From Veillonella ratti (GTDB lineage Bacteria > Bacillota > Negativicutes > Veillonellales > Veillonellaceae): a stretch of DNA of 50,888 nt. The stretch is taken from assembly GCF_003992115.1 (NCBI RefSeq), contig NZ_RQUX01000016.1, forward strand, positions 1 through 50,888, written 5' to 3'. Positions 8,461 to 17,176 of this stretch are shown here, piece after piece. The notes below the pieces were generated by a model. That model searched no databases. It was given only the letters and a program-made list of their open reading frames with translations, and was not told where the DNA came from. Made by a program: the position numbers and the translations under genes. Position 1 is the first letter of the stretch. Each line of letters starts with the position of its first letter.

Positions 8461-8658
8461 ATGAACAAGATTCAAAGTTTATCGAACCGCTTATCGGTGC
8501 TGGGATATAGTGGTTTCGAGATTTCTCACATTATTAATTATGCCGCCAGAGGCAAAGAGTTAACAACATTGAGTAAACATCAGTTGAGAGATGTTATTCA
8601 GCAAATGGAAAAATATGTAACGCTAGGTACGCAATATGCGGCCGCTTATAGCAAGTAA
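8461..8658 (+). CDS. Small protein of unknown function (65 aa)
   Basis: I do not recognise this family. The ATG at 8461 has a very good ribosome binding site (AAAGGAGG), so I prefer it to upstream starts in the same frame. The 65-aa product is soluble-looking, mildly basic and probably helical (KIQSLSNRLSVLG, LSKHQLRDVIQQMEKYV). It has no cysteine, signal peptide or membrane segment. It is a single-gene unit with a perfect-consensus promoter, a leader of about 180 nt and a clean terminator, which predicts high expression. The short helix pattern could fit a small DNA- or RNA-associated or regulatory protein, but that is a guess. Confidence 0.75.
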   Translation: MNKIQSLSNRLSVLGYSGFEISHIINYAARGKELTTLSKHQLRDVIQQMEKYVTLGTQYAAAYSK

Positions 8659-8675
8659 GCTTTAGCGTAAACACA

Positions 8676-8709
8676 GGAGACTATACGGAGCTATAGTCTC
8701 CTTTTTTTC
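8676..8709 (+). terminator. Terminator after the 65-aa gene
   Basis: GGAGACTATA (8676-8685), loop CGGAGC, TATAGTCTCC (8692-8701), then seven T. The stem is perfect. Confidence 0.95.
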
Positions 8710-8734
8710 GATATAAGGGAGAACGGAGGATTAC

Positions 8735-9238
8735 ATGTTCGTACGACAAAATCATAAACCGCGTAAGCAACGTTCGTTTCCTGCCGGGCCACGCCAAACA
8801 AGGCGTATGGGAATGTCAGTGAAATGTATGATTTTTTGCGATGGCGATATTTTATTATTACAAAAAAAGGATAGAGAAGGACTCAGACCATGGGAATTTC
8901 CCGGTGGCGGTCTTGAGTTTGGTGAAGATTTACATGATGCGGCGTTACGAGAAGTACGTGAAGAAACCGGTCTTACGGTCGAACTGCTTGATGTAGCCGG
9001 TCTGTGGTCCTATAAACGCAATAAATTGCAGTTCTTGACAGGCGTTATCTTCATTGCCAAAGCAAATAATCGTGACGTAGTATTGTCGGACGAACATACA
9101 GACTTTGCCTGGGTCAAACCGGCAGAGCTTAATACCTATCGGTTGCAGGATTCCTTACGTGAGGCTTTGGACCGCATTAAAACAAGCAATGAGCGGGGCC
9201 GAGAATTACGTCAATATTTTGTAGAAAATTACAAATAG
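8735..9238 (+). CDS. Nudix hydrolase
   Basis: 167 aa. The complete Nudix box, GGLEFGEDLHDAALREVREE followed by TGL, occupies residues about 64-86 and fits GX5EX7REUXEEXGU, so the Mg2+-dependent hydrolysis site is intact. The substrate (oxidised nucleotide, dinucleotide or NDP-sugar) cannot be told. The N-terminus is very basic (RKQRSFPAGPRQTRR) and lies outside the domain. ATG at 8735 follows CGGAGG. It starts only 26 bases after a strong terminator and no promoter is visible there, so it may depend on read-through. Confidence 0.88.
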   Translation: MFVRQNHKPRKQRSFPAGPRQTRRMGMSVKCMIFCDGDILLLQKKDREGLRPWEFPGGGLEFGEDLHDAALREVREETGLTVELLDVAGLWSYKRNKLQFLTGVIFIAKANNRDVVLSDEHTDFAWVKPAELNTYRLQDSLREALDRIKTSNERGRELRQYFVENYK

Positions 9239-9289
9239 CGATTTAGTATTTATAAAATTACAAATAGATACACCGCCATTACTATAAAA

Positions 9290-9298
9290 TGGTATAAT
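9290..9298 (+). promoter_or_regulatory. Extended -10 promoter for the decarboxylase operon
   Basis: TGGTATAAT is a perfect extended -10 element (TGnTATAAT) with no good -35. The decarboxylase starts 38 bases downstream. The same arrangement appears before other genes here (23900, 41926). Confidence 0.65.
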
Positions 9299-9335
9299 TG
9301 TATGTATATAAAAATAAGCAAACAGAGGTTTTATT

Positions 9336-10847
9336 TTGAAAACACATACACAAACGAAAAATAATAATAGGGAATGTAATAATATAGCATTAAATCAGTC
9401 ATGCATGCCTTTTGTAGAAGCGTTGGAGGCTTATAAAGAAGAGCATTTCGTGCCGTTTCATACACCGGGCCATAAAATAGGCGTAGGAGCGCCCGATACA
9501 TTAAAAGCATGGATGGATCCGGCGCTGCCTTATGATTTAGGCGTGATGTATGCGCTGGATGATTTACATGAACCGGAAGGTTCGTTAAAAGAAGCGCAAG
9601 ACTTGGCGGCTCAATTATATGGGGCCGACCACACTTGGTTTTCTATAAACGGGACCACCGCGCTAATTGAAACAATGATTATGGGTACGGTCGGTGCCGG
9701 TGATACGATTATTATTCCCCGTGAAGCACACCGCTCAGTAATGGGCGGTTTAATTTTAAGTGGGGCCAAGCCGGTTTACTTGGAAGGGCGTTTTGATGAG
9801 CGTTTCGGTGTACCTTTGGGGACTACACCCCGTGAAGTAGAAACAGTCTTAAACAAGCATCCGGAGGCGAAAGCCATCGTTTTGGTAAACCCGAATTATT
9901 ATGGCATTGCCATTGATTTAGAAGCTATAGTATTATTAGCTCATAAGAAAGGTGTTATTGTTCTTGTAGATGAAGCTCATGGAGCCCATTTGCCGTTTGG
10001 TAAAAATTTACCTAAAAGTGCCTTGGCCTGTGGGGCCGATTTAGTGGCACAAAGTACACATAAATTAATCGGTTCTTTAACACAAACATCGATGCTTCAT
10101 GGACAGGGTATGCTCATTAATGAACGACGCATCACGCAGGTTCATCAGATTTTGCAGAGTACCAGTCCTAATTATATATTTCTGGCCAGCCTTGATATGG
10201 CGCGTCATCAAATGGCGACAAAGGGCCGGGAGTTAGTCGCCAAGGCGGAAATGCTGGCACAAGAATTACGCCGGGGTTTGCAGAGCATTCCGGGGATTAC
10301 TGTACCGGCTGCCGAAGATTTTACCGGTTTATATGATTATGATGCGACCAAAGTGCTCATTGATTTTTATGAGCTCGGATTGACCGGTGTAGATGCGGAA
10401 AAATTGCTTCGCAAGGAAGGCATCGAGGTAGAATTGGTACAGGCTTATCATGTGTTGGTGCTCATTACGCTAGGCGATACCAAAGACAGCATTAAACGAC
10501 TGGTTGATGCGGTAAGTAAGGTGGCGGCGAAGGTAAATGAATTTAAGCAATCAAGCCCTCAGGCAAAGCCATTGGCTACAGGCTCGCGTTTGCCAAGTCC
10601 GGAAGTGGTACTGACGCCCCGTGAGGCTTTTTACAGTAAAACAGAAACTGTGGCCCTTACAGAAGCGACAGGGCAAATCAGTGGCGAGACTATCAGTTAT
10701 TATCCGCCGGGGATTCCTTTTGTCAGCGTAGGCGAACGAATTACACCGACGGTGTTGGCCTATATTAAGGAGCGGCAAGCCATGGGCTTTTTGCCAAATG
10801 GCTGCGCTGATAAAACATTAAAAACAATTCGTATTATTAGTAAATGA
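9336..10847 (+). CDS. Orn/Lys/Arg decarboxylase family protein (YaaO/SpeA-like)
   Basis: 503-aa PLP enzyme of fold type I. The PLP domain (about 25-320) has FHTPGHK near the start, STWF-like cofactor residues (HTWFSINGTTA), VLVDEAHGAH with the cofactor Asp, and STHKLIGSLTQTSML, whose Lys forms the Schiff base. The C-terminal OKR_DC domain has YYPPGIPFVSVGERI. The start is TTG at 9336 behind CAGAGG. A gene of this family also precedes tmk in B. subtilis (yaaO). It likely makes a polyamine or diamine (agmatine, putrescine or cadaverine). Several Negativicutes attach such diamines to peptidoglycan, so a wall role is possible, but the substrate cannot be settled from the sequence. Confidence 0.88.
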   Translation: MKTHTQTKNNNRECNNIALNQSCMPFVEALEAYKEEHFVPFHTPGHKIGVGAPDTLKAWMDPALPYDLGVMYALDDLHEPEGSLKEAQDLAAQLYGADHTWFSINGTTALIETMIMGTVGAGDTIIIPREAHRSVMGGLILSGAKPVYLEGRFDERFGVPLGTTPREVETVLNKHPEAKAIVLVNPNYYGIAIDLEAIVLLAHKKGVIVLVDEAHGAHLPFGKNLPKSALACGADLVAQSTHKLIGSLTQTSMLHGQGMLINERRITQVHQILQSTSPNYIFLASLDMARHQMATKGRELVAKAEMLAQELRRGLQSIPGITVPAAEDFTGLYDYDATKVLIDFYELGLTGVDAEKLLRKEGIEVELVQAYHVLVLITLGDTKDSIKRLVDAVSKVAAKVNEFKQSSPQAKPLATGSRLPSPEVVLTPREAFYSKTETVALTEATGQISGETISYYPPGIPFVSVGERITPTVLAYIKERQAMGFLPNGCADKTLKTIRIISK

Positions 10848-10857
10848 GGTGTGACCC

Positions 10858-11550
10858 GTGGGCCGTTTAATAATTATTGAAGGTGGCGACGGTAGCGGTA
10901 AAGCTACGCAGACAGCGCTATTAAAAGAACGTTTACTCAAAGAAGGCTATAAGGTAAAGTCCGTGAGTTTTCCCAATTACGACAGTCCGGCCGCCATGCC
11001 GGTAAAGATGTATTTAGCCGGTGATTTCGGTAAAAAACCGTCCGATGTAAATCCCTTCGTGGCCAGCTCGTTATACGCTGTGGACAGATTTGCTTCTTTT
11101 CGCATGGATTGGCAAAACTTCTACGAAGAAGGGGGCATTATTTTAGCCGATCGCTATACGACGTCCAATATGGTACATCAAATGGTAAAATATGAAGACC
11201 CGGCGGAACGCAAGGCATTTCTCGACTGGTTGGAAGATTTTGAGTTCGTAAAATTCGGCTTACCGCGACCTGATGCGGTATGTTTACTGGATATGCCACT
11301 TGCAGTAAGCGAAGCACTTATGGCGGAGCGCAAACATAAAACCGGTGGCGCTACCGGCGATATTCATGAGAAAGACCATGCATATTTGGGCCGTGTTCAC
11401 GGGGCCTATGATGAATTGGTGGCACGCTATGATTGGCAGCGTATTGCTTGTGCCGATGAACATATGAAACTTCGTACCATAGAAGACATTCATGAGGATG
11501 TATATAACGCAGTAGCTGCCGTATTGAATGACTTAGAGCCTTCGCTTTGA
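10858..11550 (+). CDS. tmk: Thymidylate kinase
   Basis: 230 aa. It phosphorylates dTMP to dTDP. The N-terminal P-loop is IIIEGGDGSGKATQ (residues 4-17), and ADRYTTSNMVHQ near residue 97 is the DR(Y/F) substrate motif. The C-terminal part has a longer insertion than classic 205-215-aa enzymes (LMAERKHKTGGATGDIHEKD), as in some clostridial forms. GTG at 10858 follows GAGGTG. It is cotranscribed with the upstream decarboxylase (10-base gap). DarA (yaaQ) and yaaR, which follow tmk in Bacillus, are absent. Confidence 0.93.
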   Translation: MGRLIIIEGGDGSGKATQTALLKERLLKEGYKVKSVSFPNYDSPAAMPVKMYLAGDFGKKPSDVNPFVASSLYAVDRFASFRMDWQNFYEEGGIILADRYTTSNMVHQMVKYEDPAERKAFLDWLEDFEFVKFGLPRPDAVCLLDMPLAVSEALMAERKHKTGGATGDIHEKDHAYLGRVHGAYDELVARYDWQRIACADEHMKLRTIEDIHEDVYNAVAAVLNDLEPSL

Positions 11551-11611
11551 GTTGTTTTTTAGGGGCTTCACGGTATATAATAAATATGTTGTAATACATT
11601 GAGGAGGCACC

Positions 11612-12655
11612 ATGTCGTATTTTGAGCAAGTTATCGGTCAAAAGGCCATAATCGACCATTTGACGATCTTGGTAGAGCGCGGTACCTTACCCCATAGTTT
11701 GTTATTTTATGGGGAGAAGGGCCTGGGAAAATTAAATACGGCTATTGGCTTAGCTTCTTTATTAATAGGTCGACAAGTCTTTTCGGCTGATGGAGGCGCT
11801 CAGTTTTTAGAAGCTGTAGCGAATGCTCGTCAAGCGGATGGCGAATCGGAGAAAAAAACGGAAGCGGAAGGCCTTCCTATTTACGTTGATGGCGGTCAGG
11901 CTTTTTGGTTGCGGCCGATGAAGAATATGCTGAAGGTAGAGCAGTGGTATGAGCTGTTAAGTTCCTATTTAGGGCGTACCGGTGGCGGCCGACGAGTTGT
12001 TATCGTAGAAGATTTTCAAACGGCTAATGCAGTTATGGCCAATGCCATGTTAAAAACTATTGAGGAGCCGCCGGCTGATGTTTTTTTCATAATTATAACG
12101 AATCAAATTGCTTCGGTGTTACCTACTATTAAATCAAGGTGCATGCTGGTTCCTTTCGGTCCGGTAAGTAATGATATTATTACGGCGGCACTGCGTAAAG
12201 AAGGCTTCACCGAAGATTTACAACAAGCTTTGGGAGCCGGTCAGGGTAATCCTGCTTTGGTTCGTGAGCTGGTCCTGAGAGGCACGTTGCCACTATTGGA
12301 ACAGGCCGTAAAAATGCTGGAACAGCTGCCGAAAGCTTTGTTTTTTACACAGTTGAGCCTGCAAACGGAATCCCTTAAACGCGATGACATGCGCGAGTTA
12401 ATGGGCTGGTTGCGGCTCTTGGCGCGCGATATGATGGCTCTAAGAGCCGGTGCGCCGGATGATGTACTACAGTGTCCTCTCCATAAAGAGCGTTTGCTGC
12501 AAATCTTATCGTCATGGAAGGTGAAAACCTTATTGACCGTAGAGCGGGAAACGCTGGCGGCGGAAGAGGCACTTCGATTAAATGTGAAAGCAGGTTTGGT
12601 TATGGATGGCGTATTGTTTGCCCTTCGCCAAGCCTTAAAGGAGGACACCCAGTGA
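11612..12655 (+). CDS. holB: DNA polymerase III delta' subunit
   Basis: 347-aa clamp-loader AAA+ protein. The N-terminal module (about 1-170) has FEQVIGQKAI, the degenerate Walker A GEKGLGKLN (residues 34-42, Thr replaced) and the late motif TIKSRCMLVPF. A C-terminal collar domain follows. Loss of ATP binding is normal for delta'. The zinc module usually found after Walker A (four Cys in E. coli) is absent: residues 48-75 contain no cysteine. ATG at 11612 follows GAGGAGG. The stop overlaps the ricT start (GTGA). Confidence 0.92.
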   Translation: MSYFEQVIGQKAIIDHLTILVERGTLPHSLLFYGEKGLGKLNTAIGLASLLIGRQVFSADGGAQFLEAVANARQADGESEKKTEAEGLPIYVDGGQAFWLRPMKNMLKVEQWYELLSSYLGRTGGGRRVVIVEDFQTANAVMANAMLKTIEEPPADVFFIIITNQIASVLPTIKSRCMLVPFGPVSNDIITAALRKEGFTEDLQQALGAGQGNPALVRELVLRGTLPLLEQAVKMLEQLPKALFFTQLSLQTESLKRDDMRELMGWLRLLARDMMALRAGAPDDVLQCPLHKERLLQILSSWKVKTLLTVERETLAAEEALRLNVKAGLVMDGVLFALRQALKEDTQ

Positions 12656-13497
12656 CAACCATAGTCGGTGTTAGATTTAAAAAAGCGGGTAAAATTTATT
12701 ATTTTGCTCCCGGTGGTGCCAGCTTGAACTTAGGTGACGGTGTTATTGTTGAAACGGCTCGCGGTCTTGAATTCGGCGATGTGGTAATTGCACCGCGCCA
12801 AGTGGACGAAGAGTCGGTAATTCAACCGCTTAAAAGCGTAATTCGTAAGGCCACCCCGAAAGATTACAAACAAGTAGAAAAAAATAAGCAGCGTGAAGAA
12901 AAGGCGTTTGAGATTTGTTTGGAGAAAATTGCCAACCGCAAATTGCCAATGAAACTCATCAATGTTGAATATACTTTCGACATGAACAAAATCATCTTCT
13001 TCTTTACCGCTGACGGACGCATTGACTTCCGTGATTTGGTTAAAGATTTAGCCACCGTATTCCGTACGCGTATTGAATTGCGTCAGGTAGGGGTGCGCGA
13101 TGAAGCTAAAATTTTAAACAGTATCGGTGCTTGCGGCCGTGCTTTATGCTGTGCCACATTCCTCGGGGATTTTTCACCCGTATCGATTCGCATGGCTAAG
13201 GATCAGAATTTAAGCCTTAATCCAACGAAGATTTCCGGTGTATGTGGACGTTTGATGTGCTGCTTAAATTATGAAAATGATTTGTATGCCAAGGGCGGCG
13301 ATTTATATACGCAGAAAACTAAAGTGGCACCCGTTATTGTAGAACCGCCGGGCATCGGTAAAGATGTAGTAACCGATGAAGGTATGGGCAAGGTATTGAA
13401 GATTAATCGCAACAAGAAAACGGTAAAAGTACAGCTGGAAGAAGGTCGTACTATCGACTTGCCGTGGACTGATATCGTATTGCCTGATGAAGAATAA
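12652..13497 (+). CDS. ricT: RicT/YaaT-like PSP1-domain protein
   Basis: 281 aa. An open frame extends upstream, but homologues start with VGVRFKKAGKIYYF, which fits GTG at 12652 (behind AAAGGAGG) and gives a 4-base overlap with holB. The PSP1 domain lies in the central and C-terminal part. The cysteine-rich blocks GACGRALCC (about 159-167) and GVCGRLMCC (about 197-205) correspond to the Cys residues that hold an Fe-S cluster in the B. subtilis RicA-RicF-RicT complex, which assists RNase Y processing of mRNA. No ricA or ricF lies in the window. The position between holB and trmN6 is conserved in Firmicutes; yabA is missing here. Confidence 0.92.
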   Translation: MTTIVGVRFKKAGKIYYFAPGGASLNLGDGVIVETARGLEFGDVVIAPRQVDEESVIQPLKSVIRKATPKDYKQVEKNKQREEKAFEICLEKIANRKLPMKLINVEYTFDMNKIIFFFTADGRIDFRDLVKDLATVFRTRIELRQVGVRDEAKILNSIGACGRALCCATFLGDFSPVSIRMAKDQNLSLNPTKISGVCGRLMCCLNYENDLYAKGGDLYTQKTKVAPVIVEPPGIGKDVVTDEGMGKVLKINRNKKTVKVQLEEGRTIDLPWTDIVLPDEE

Positions 13498-14215
13498 TGC
13501 AGAGCGACTTGATGATTTATTGATTGGCGGAATGAAGCTGTGGCAGCGGACCGATCAATTCCGTTTTGCTATTGATGCGGTATTACTGGCGCATTTTCCA
13601 AAACTTAGTGAAAAGCGCCGCTATGCCGATTTAGGCACGGGAACAGGGGTAATTCCTTTACTCATGACCGCTCTCGGCGCCAAGCAGATTACGGCTATTG
13701 AAGTTAATCCGGTGCTGGCCGATTTAGCGCGCCGTAATATTACATTAAATCACAAAGAAACGGAAATTTCTTTGGTTGAAGCAGATTACTGTAAGCTTGA
13801 AGGTGCTGAATGGGTGGAGCGATTTGATGCAATTCTTATCAATCCACCATATTTTACGGCTTCGCAGGGAGCAATACCCCAATCTTCTGATGTGAGTTTA
13901 GCTCGTCATGAGACAATGTATGATATTACGGATATTGCAAGGGCAGTAGCAAAGCTCGTAAAATATCAGGGACAGGCTTTTTGGATTTATCCGGTAAGTC
14001 GCTTGATGGATTTATTGGGTGCGTTAAAAGCAGTGAAATTAGAACCGAAGCGAATGCGTTTTGTCCACAGTATGCCGGGCAAAGCGGCTAAATTGGTTCT
14101 TATTGAAGCACGTAAGGCGGGGCAGGTCGGTTTAATTACAGAAGCCCCTTTATATATTTATGACACACCGAATGTGTACAGTGAGGAGGTGCGTAGTTGG
14201 TATGACAGAGACTAA
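13487..14215 (+). CDS. tRNA (adenine-N6) methyltransferase, TrmN6/YabB type
   Basis: 242 aa. It is a class I SAM-dependent methyltransferase with the SAM-binding motif YADLGTGTGVIPLL (residues about 46-59), the acidic cap AIEVNP and the catalytic NPPY motif (ILINPPYFT, about 121-129) typical of N6-adenine enzymes. The family methylates A37 of a tRNA in E. coli (TrmN6/YfiC); the tRNA target here is inferred. It overlaps the end of ricT by 11 bases and is overlapped by rsmI by 14, indicating translational coupling. Confidence 0.9.
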   Translation: MKNNAERLDDLLIGGMKLWQRTDQFRFAIDAVLLAHFPKLSEKRRYADLGTGTGVIPLLMTALGAKQITAIEVNPVLADLARRNITLNHKETEISLVEADYCKLEGAEWVERFDAILINPPYFTASQGAIPQSSDVSLARHETMYDITDIARAVAKLVKYQGQAFWIYPVSRLMDLLGALKAVKLEPKRMRFVHSMPGKAAKLVLIEARKAGQVGLITEAPLYIYDTPNVYSEEVRSWYDRD

Positions 14216-15056
14216 AGGAACTTTATATTTAGTACCTACGCCCATAGGCAATCTGGAAGATATGACCTATCGGGCTGTCCGTGTTTTACAGGAAGTGCAT
14301 ACCATAGCGGCCGAAGACACGCGGCACAGCGGTCTGTTGTTAAAACATTTTGATATTAAAAAGCCTTTAATATCCTATCATGAGCATAATAAGGATGCGA
14401 AGGAAGAGCCCTTAATGGAGTTGTTACTAAGCGGTCACGATGTGGCGGTTATCAGTGATGCAGGTATGCCGGCTATTTCCGATCCGGGCGCCAATCTTGT
14501 ATTAGCGGCCATAGACGCGGTAATTCCGGTGGTTCCATTACCTGGGCCGAATGCGGCCTTGACGGCACTCATTGCGTCGGGGCTCGATACGAGGGAGTTT
14601 ACTTTTTTAGGCTTTTTACCAAAGAAAAGCAGCCACCGTAAAGAATTATTGGAGCGTGTGGGTACTTATGAAGGCACTTTATTGTTCTATGAAGCGCCTC
14701 ATCGTTTACAAGCTTCATTACAGGAGTTATATAAATACTTAGGCAATCGTCCAATTGTGTTAGGGCGGGAGTTGACTAAAAAGTTTGAAACTTTTGTGCG
14801 TACCGATTTGGAAGCTTTGCAAAAAGCGGAGGATTTGGTTACCATTAAAGGTGAATTTGTTTTGGTCGTAGGCGGTGCCGTTCACGCTGAGTCGGGAGCG
14901 CCAGAAACAATGTCAACTGATGATTATGTAAGTGCTGTGATGATGCTTATGGAAGCCGGAACGGCTAAAAAAGAAGCAATACGCGAAGTTGCCAAACGAC
15001 TGGGCGTAGCCAGACGCGATGTGTACAATGCCGTTGAAGCGGCACAGGACACATAA
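14202..15056 (+). CDS. rsmI: 16S rRNA (cytidine-1402-2'-O) methyltransferase
   Basis: 284 aa from the ATG at 14202. A 14-codon upstream extension lacks homology, and GAGGAGGT (14183-14190) serves this ATG. It belongs to the tetrapyrrole-methylase fold family (YraL/YabC). Motifs are LYLVPTPIGNLEDMTYRA at the start, AAEDTRHSG, VISDAGMPAISDPG and PGPNAALTAL. The last 60 residues form a small helical RsmI C-terminal domain ending in VAKRLGVARRDVYNAV. It modifies the ribosomal P site together with RsmH elsewhere. Confidence 0.96.
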   Translation: MTETKGTLYLVPTPIGNLEDMTYRAVRVLQEVHTIAAEDTRHSGLLLKHFDIKKPLISYHEHNKDAKEEPLMELLLSGHDVAVISDAGMPAISDPGANLVLAAIDAVIPVVPLPGPNAALTALIASGLDTREFTFLGFLPKKSSHRKELLERVGTYEGTLLFYEAPHRLQASLQELYKYLGNRPIVLGRELTKKFETFVRTDLEALQKAEDLVTIKGEFVLVVGGAVHAESGAPETMSTDDYVSAVMMLMEAGTAKKEAIREVAKRLGVARRDVYNAVEAAQDT

Positions 15057-15156
15057 ATCGATTAGGCATTAAATGTTTAGATTGATGAAACCGTGAATGA
15101 TAAATAATTAAATTTATAAGGCTACACCTTGTTATAGAATAAGAGGAGGTTATTGT

Positions 15157-17175
15157 ATGTCAGATACAACCAACAAACGATTTTATATTACAACACCAAT
15201 TTATTACCCAAGTGCCAAGCTTCATATCGGTCATACCTATTGTACGACGATTGCCGATACGGTAGCGCGTTTCAAACGCCGCGCCGGCTATGATGTGCGC
15301 TTTTTGACAGGCTCTGACGAACACGGCCAAAAAATCCAACGTGCTGCCGAAGCAATGGGGATTACGCCGCTTGAATATACAACTAAAATTGTTACCGGCT
15401 TCCAAGAATTATGGAAAGCCCTTAATATTTCCAATGATGATTTCATCCGTACTACGGAAAAACGTCATGAAAAAGTAGTTCAGTACTTATTCCAAAAAGC
15501 CTATGACAAAGGCGATATTTACAAAGCTAAATACAAAGGTTGGTATTGCACACCGGACGAAACATTCTGGACCGAACAAAAATTGGGTCCTAACCATACT
15601 TGTCCTGATTGCGGTCGTCCTGTAGAACAGGTAGAAGAAGAAAGCTATTTCTTCAGAATGGGTAAATACGCCGATCAATGGCTTAAATTTATCGATGAAA
15701 ACCCTGATTTTATCCAGCCGGAAGCGCGTCGTAACGAAATGATTCAATTCGTTAAACAGGGCCTTGAAGATTTGGCCGTATCCCGTACCAGCTTTGACTG
15801 GGGCATCAAAGTACCGTTTGACCCTAAACATGTTGTGTACGTATGGTTTGATGCACTTGTGAATTACATCAGTGCTTTGAATCCATTAGAAGAAGATGAC
15901 AGCTTATTCAAAAAATTCTGGCCTGCTGATATGCACTTGGTAGGTAAGGAAATCGTTCGTTTCCACTCCATCATTTGGCCGATTATGCTCATGAGTCTTG
16001 AATTGCCGATTCCTAAAAAAGTATTCGGTCACGGCTGGCTCGTTGTAGACGGCACCAAAATGAGTAAATCCCTCGGTAACGTGGTGGATCCGATTCCGCT
16101 CATTAATATGTACGGTTCCGATGCTCTTCGCTACTACTTATTGAGTGAAATTCACTTGGGCAATGACGGTAACTTTACGTTGCCTAACTTTGTACAGCGC
16201 GTTAACTCCGATTTGGCCAATGACTTGGGCAACCTGTTAAATCGTACCGTAGCAATGATTGAAAAATATCACGGCGGCGTGATTACGGCTATGCCTTCCG
16301 TCAGTGAATATGACAAAGATTTGGCGGCTATGGCGGAAACAACCGTTAAAGACTACGAAACTTACATGGAAGCCTTCGACTTGAACCGTGCGTTAAAAAC
16401 TGTTTGGGCCTTCATCGGTCGTACCAATAAATATATTGATGAAACTATGCCTTGGGTACTTGCCAAAGGTGCTGAAGCGGGGGATGCTGAAAAATTGCAG
16501 ACCGTAATGTATCATTTGGCGGAAGCTTTACGCATTATCGCCGTTTTAGTTGATCCTGTAATCCCTACAGGGGCACCAAAGATTTGGGAACAATTGGGCC
16601 TTACCGGTTTTGCCGATGCCAAACTTGACGATGTGCGCCAGTGGGGCGGTTTAGCCAGCGGCACGAAAGTAGTAAAAGGGGAACCAATTTACCCTCGTTT
16701 CGAAGTACCTGAAATGGTAGATGCTCCGGCAGCTACTGAAACTAAAGCAGACGAAAAAGCGGCCGCTAAAACGGGTACGGAAAGTGCGGATGAAACAGAC
16801 CGCACCAATGAAACTGCCGAAGCAGGTGAACAGGAAATTCCACCAATCAAAGACAATGTGGAATATGACGATTTTGCCAAACTGGACTTGCGCGTAGCTA
16901 AAGTTATTTCCTGTGAAAAAGTTAAAAAATCCAAGAAACTTTTAAAATTTGTCTTAGATGTGGGCGTGGAAGAACGCACCGTAGTTAGTGGTATTTCTCA
17001 ATACTACGAACCGGAAGATATGATTGGCAAGAAAGTAATTTACCTTGCCAACTTGGCACCTAAGAAACTCATGGGCATTGAATCGTACGGCATGATTTTA
17101 TCTGCCTCCGACTTTGCCGATAATTTAGAAGTAACCAATATCGAATCGCTTATTCCGGGAAGTTTGGTGAAATAA
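15157..17175 (+). CDS. metG: Methionyl-tRNA synthetase
   Basis: 672 aa, cytoplasmic. Class I synthetase with HIGH (residues 22-25, KLHIGHTYC), a metal-binding insertion with CTPDE and CPDCGRP (about 128-152) and KMSKS (GTKMSKSLGN, about 302-311). An acidic low-complexity linker (about 524-563, rich in Ala, Glu and Thr) connects to a C-terminal EMAP/Trbp111-type tRNA-binding domain (about 570-672) containing LDLRVAKVISCEKVKKSKKL. This is the long dimeric bacterial type. ATG at 15157 follows AGAGGAGG. The 100-base leader shows no T-box. The tatD start is two bases after its stop. Confidence 0.98.
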   Translation: MSDTTNKRFYITTPIYYPSAKLHIGHTYCTTIADTVARFKRRAGYDVRFLTGSDEHGQKIQRAAEAMGITPLEYTTKIVTGFQELWKALNISNDDFIRTTEKRHEKVVQYLFQKAYDKGDIYKAKYKGWYCTPDETFWTEQKLGPNHTCPDCGRPVEQVEEESYFFRMGKYADQWLKFIDENPDFIQPEARRNEMIQFVKQGLEDLAVSRTSFDWGIKVPFDPKHVVYVWFDALVNYISALNPLEEDDSLFKKFWPADMHLVGKEIVRFHSIIWPIMLMSLELPIPKKVFGHGWLVVDGTKMSKSLGNVVDPIPLINMYGSDALRYYLLSEIHLGNDGNFTLPNFVQRVNSDLANDLGNLLNRTVAMIEKYHGGVITAMPSVSEYDKDLAAMAETTVKDYETYMEAFDLNRALKTVWAFIGRTNKYIDETMPWVLAKGAEAGDAEKLQTVMYHLAEALRIIAVLVDPVIPTGAPKIWEQLGLTGFADAKLDDVRQWGGLASGTKVVKGEPIYPRFEVPEMVDAPAATETKADEKAAAKTGTESADETDRTNETAEAGEQEIPPIKDNVEYDDFAKLDLRVAKVISCEKVKKSKKLLKFVLDVGVEERTVVSGISQYYEPEDMIGKKVIYLANLAPKKLMGIESYGMILSASDFADNLEVTNIESLIPGSLVK

Positions 17176-17176
17176 G

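Noticed and set aside
12514-12651. Upstream extension of ricT inside holB
   Set aside because: The extension has no homology to RicT, while GTG 12652 has a strong ribosome binding site and the family N-terminus.
15057-15156. T-box leader before metG
   Set aside because: Only 100 bases, with no T-box sequence and no terminator/antiterminator pair.
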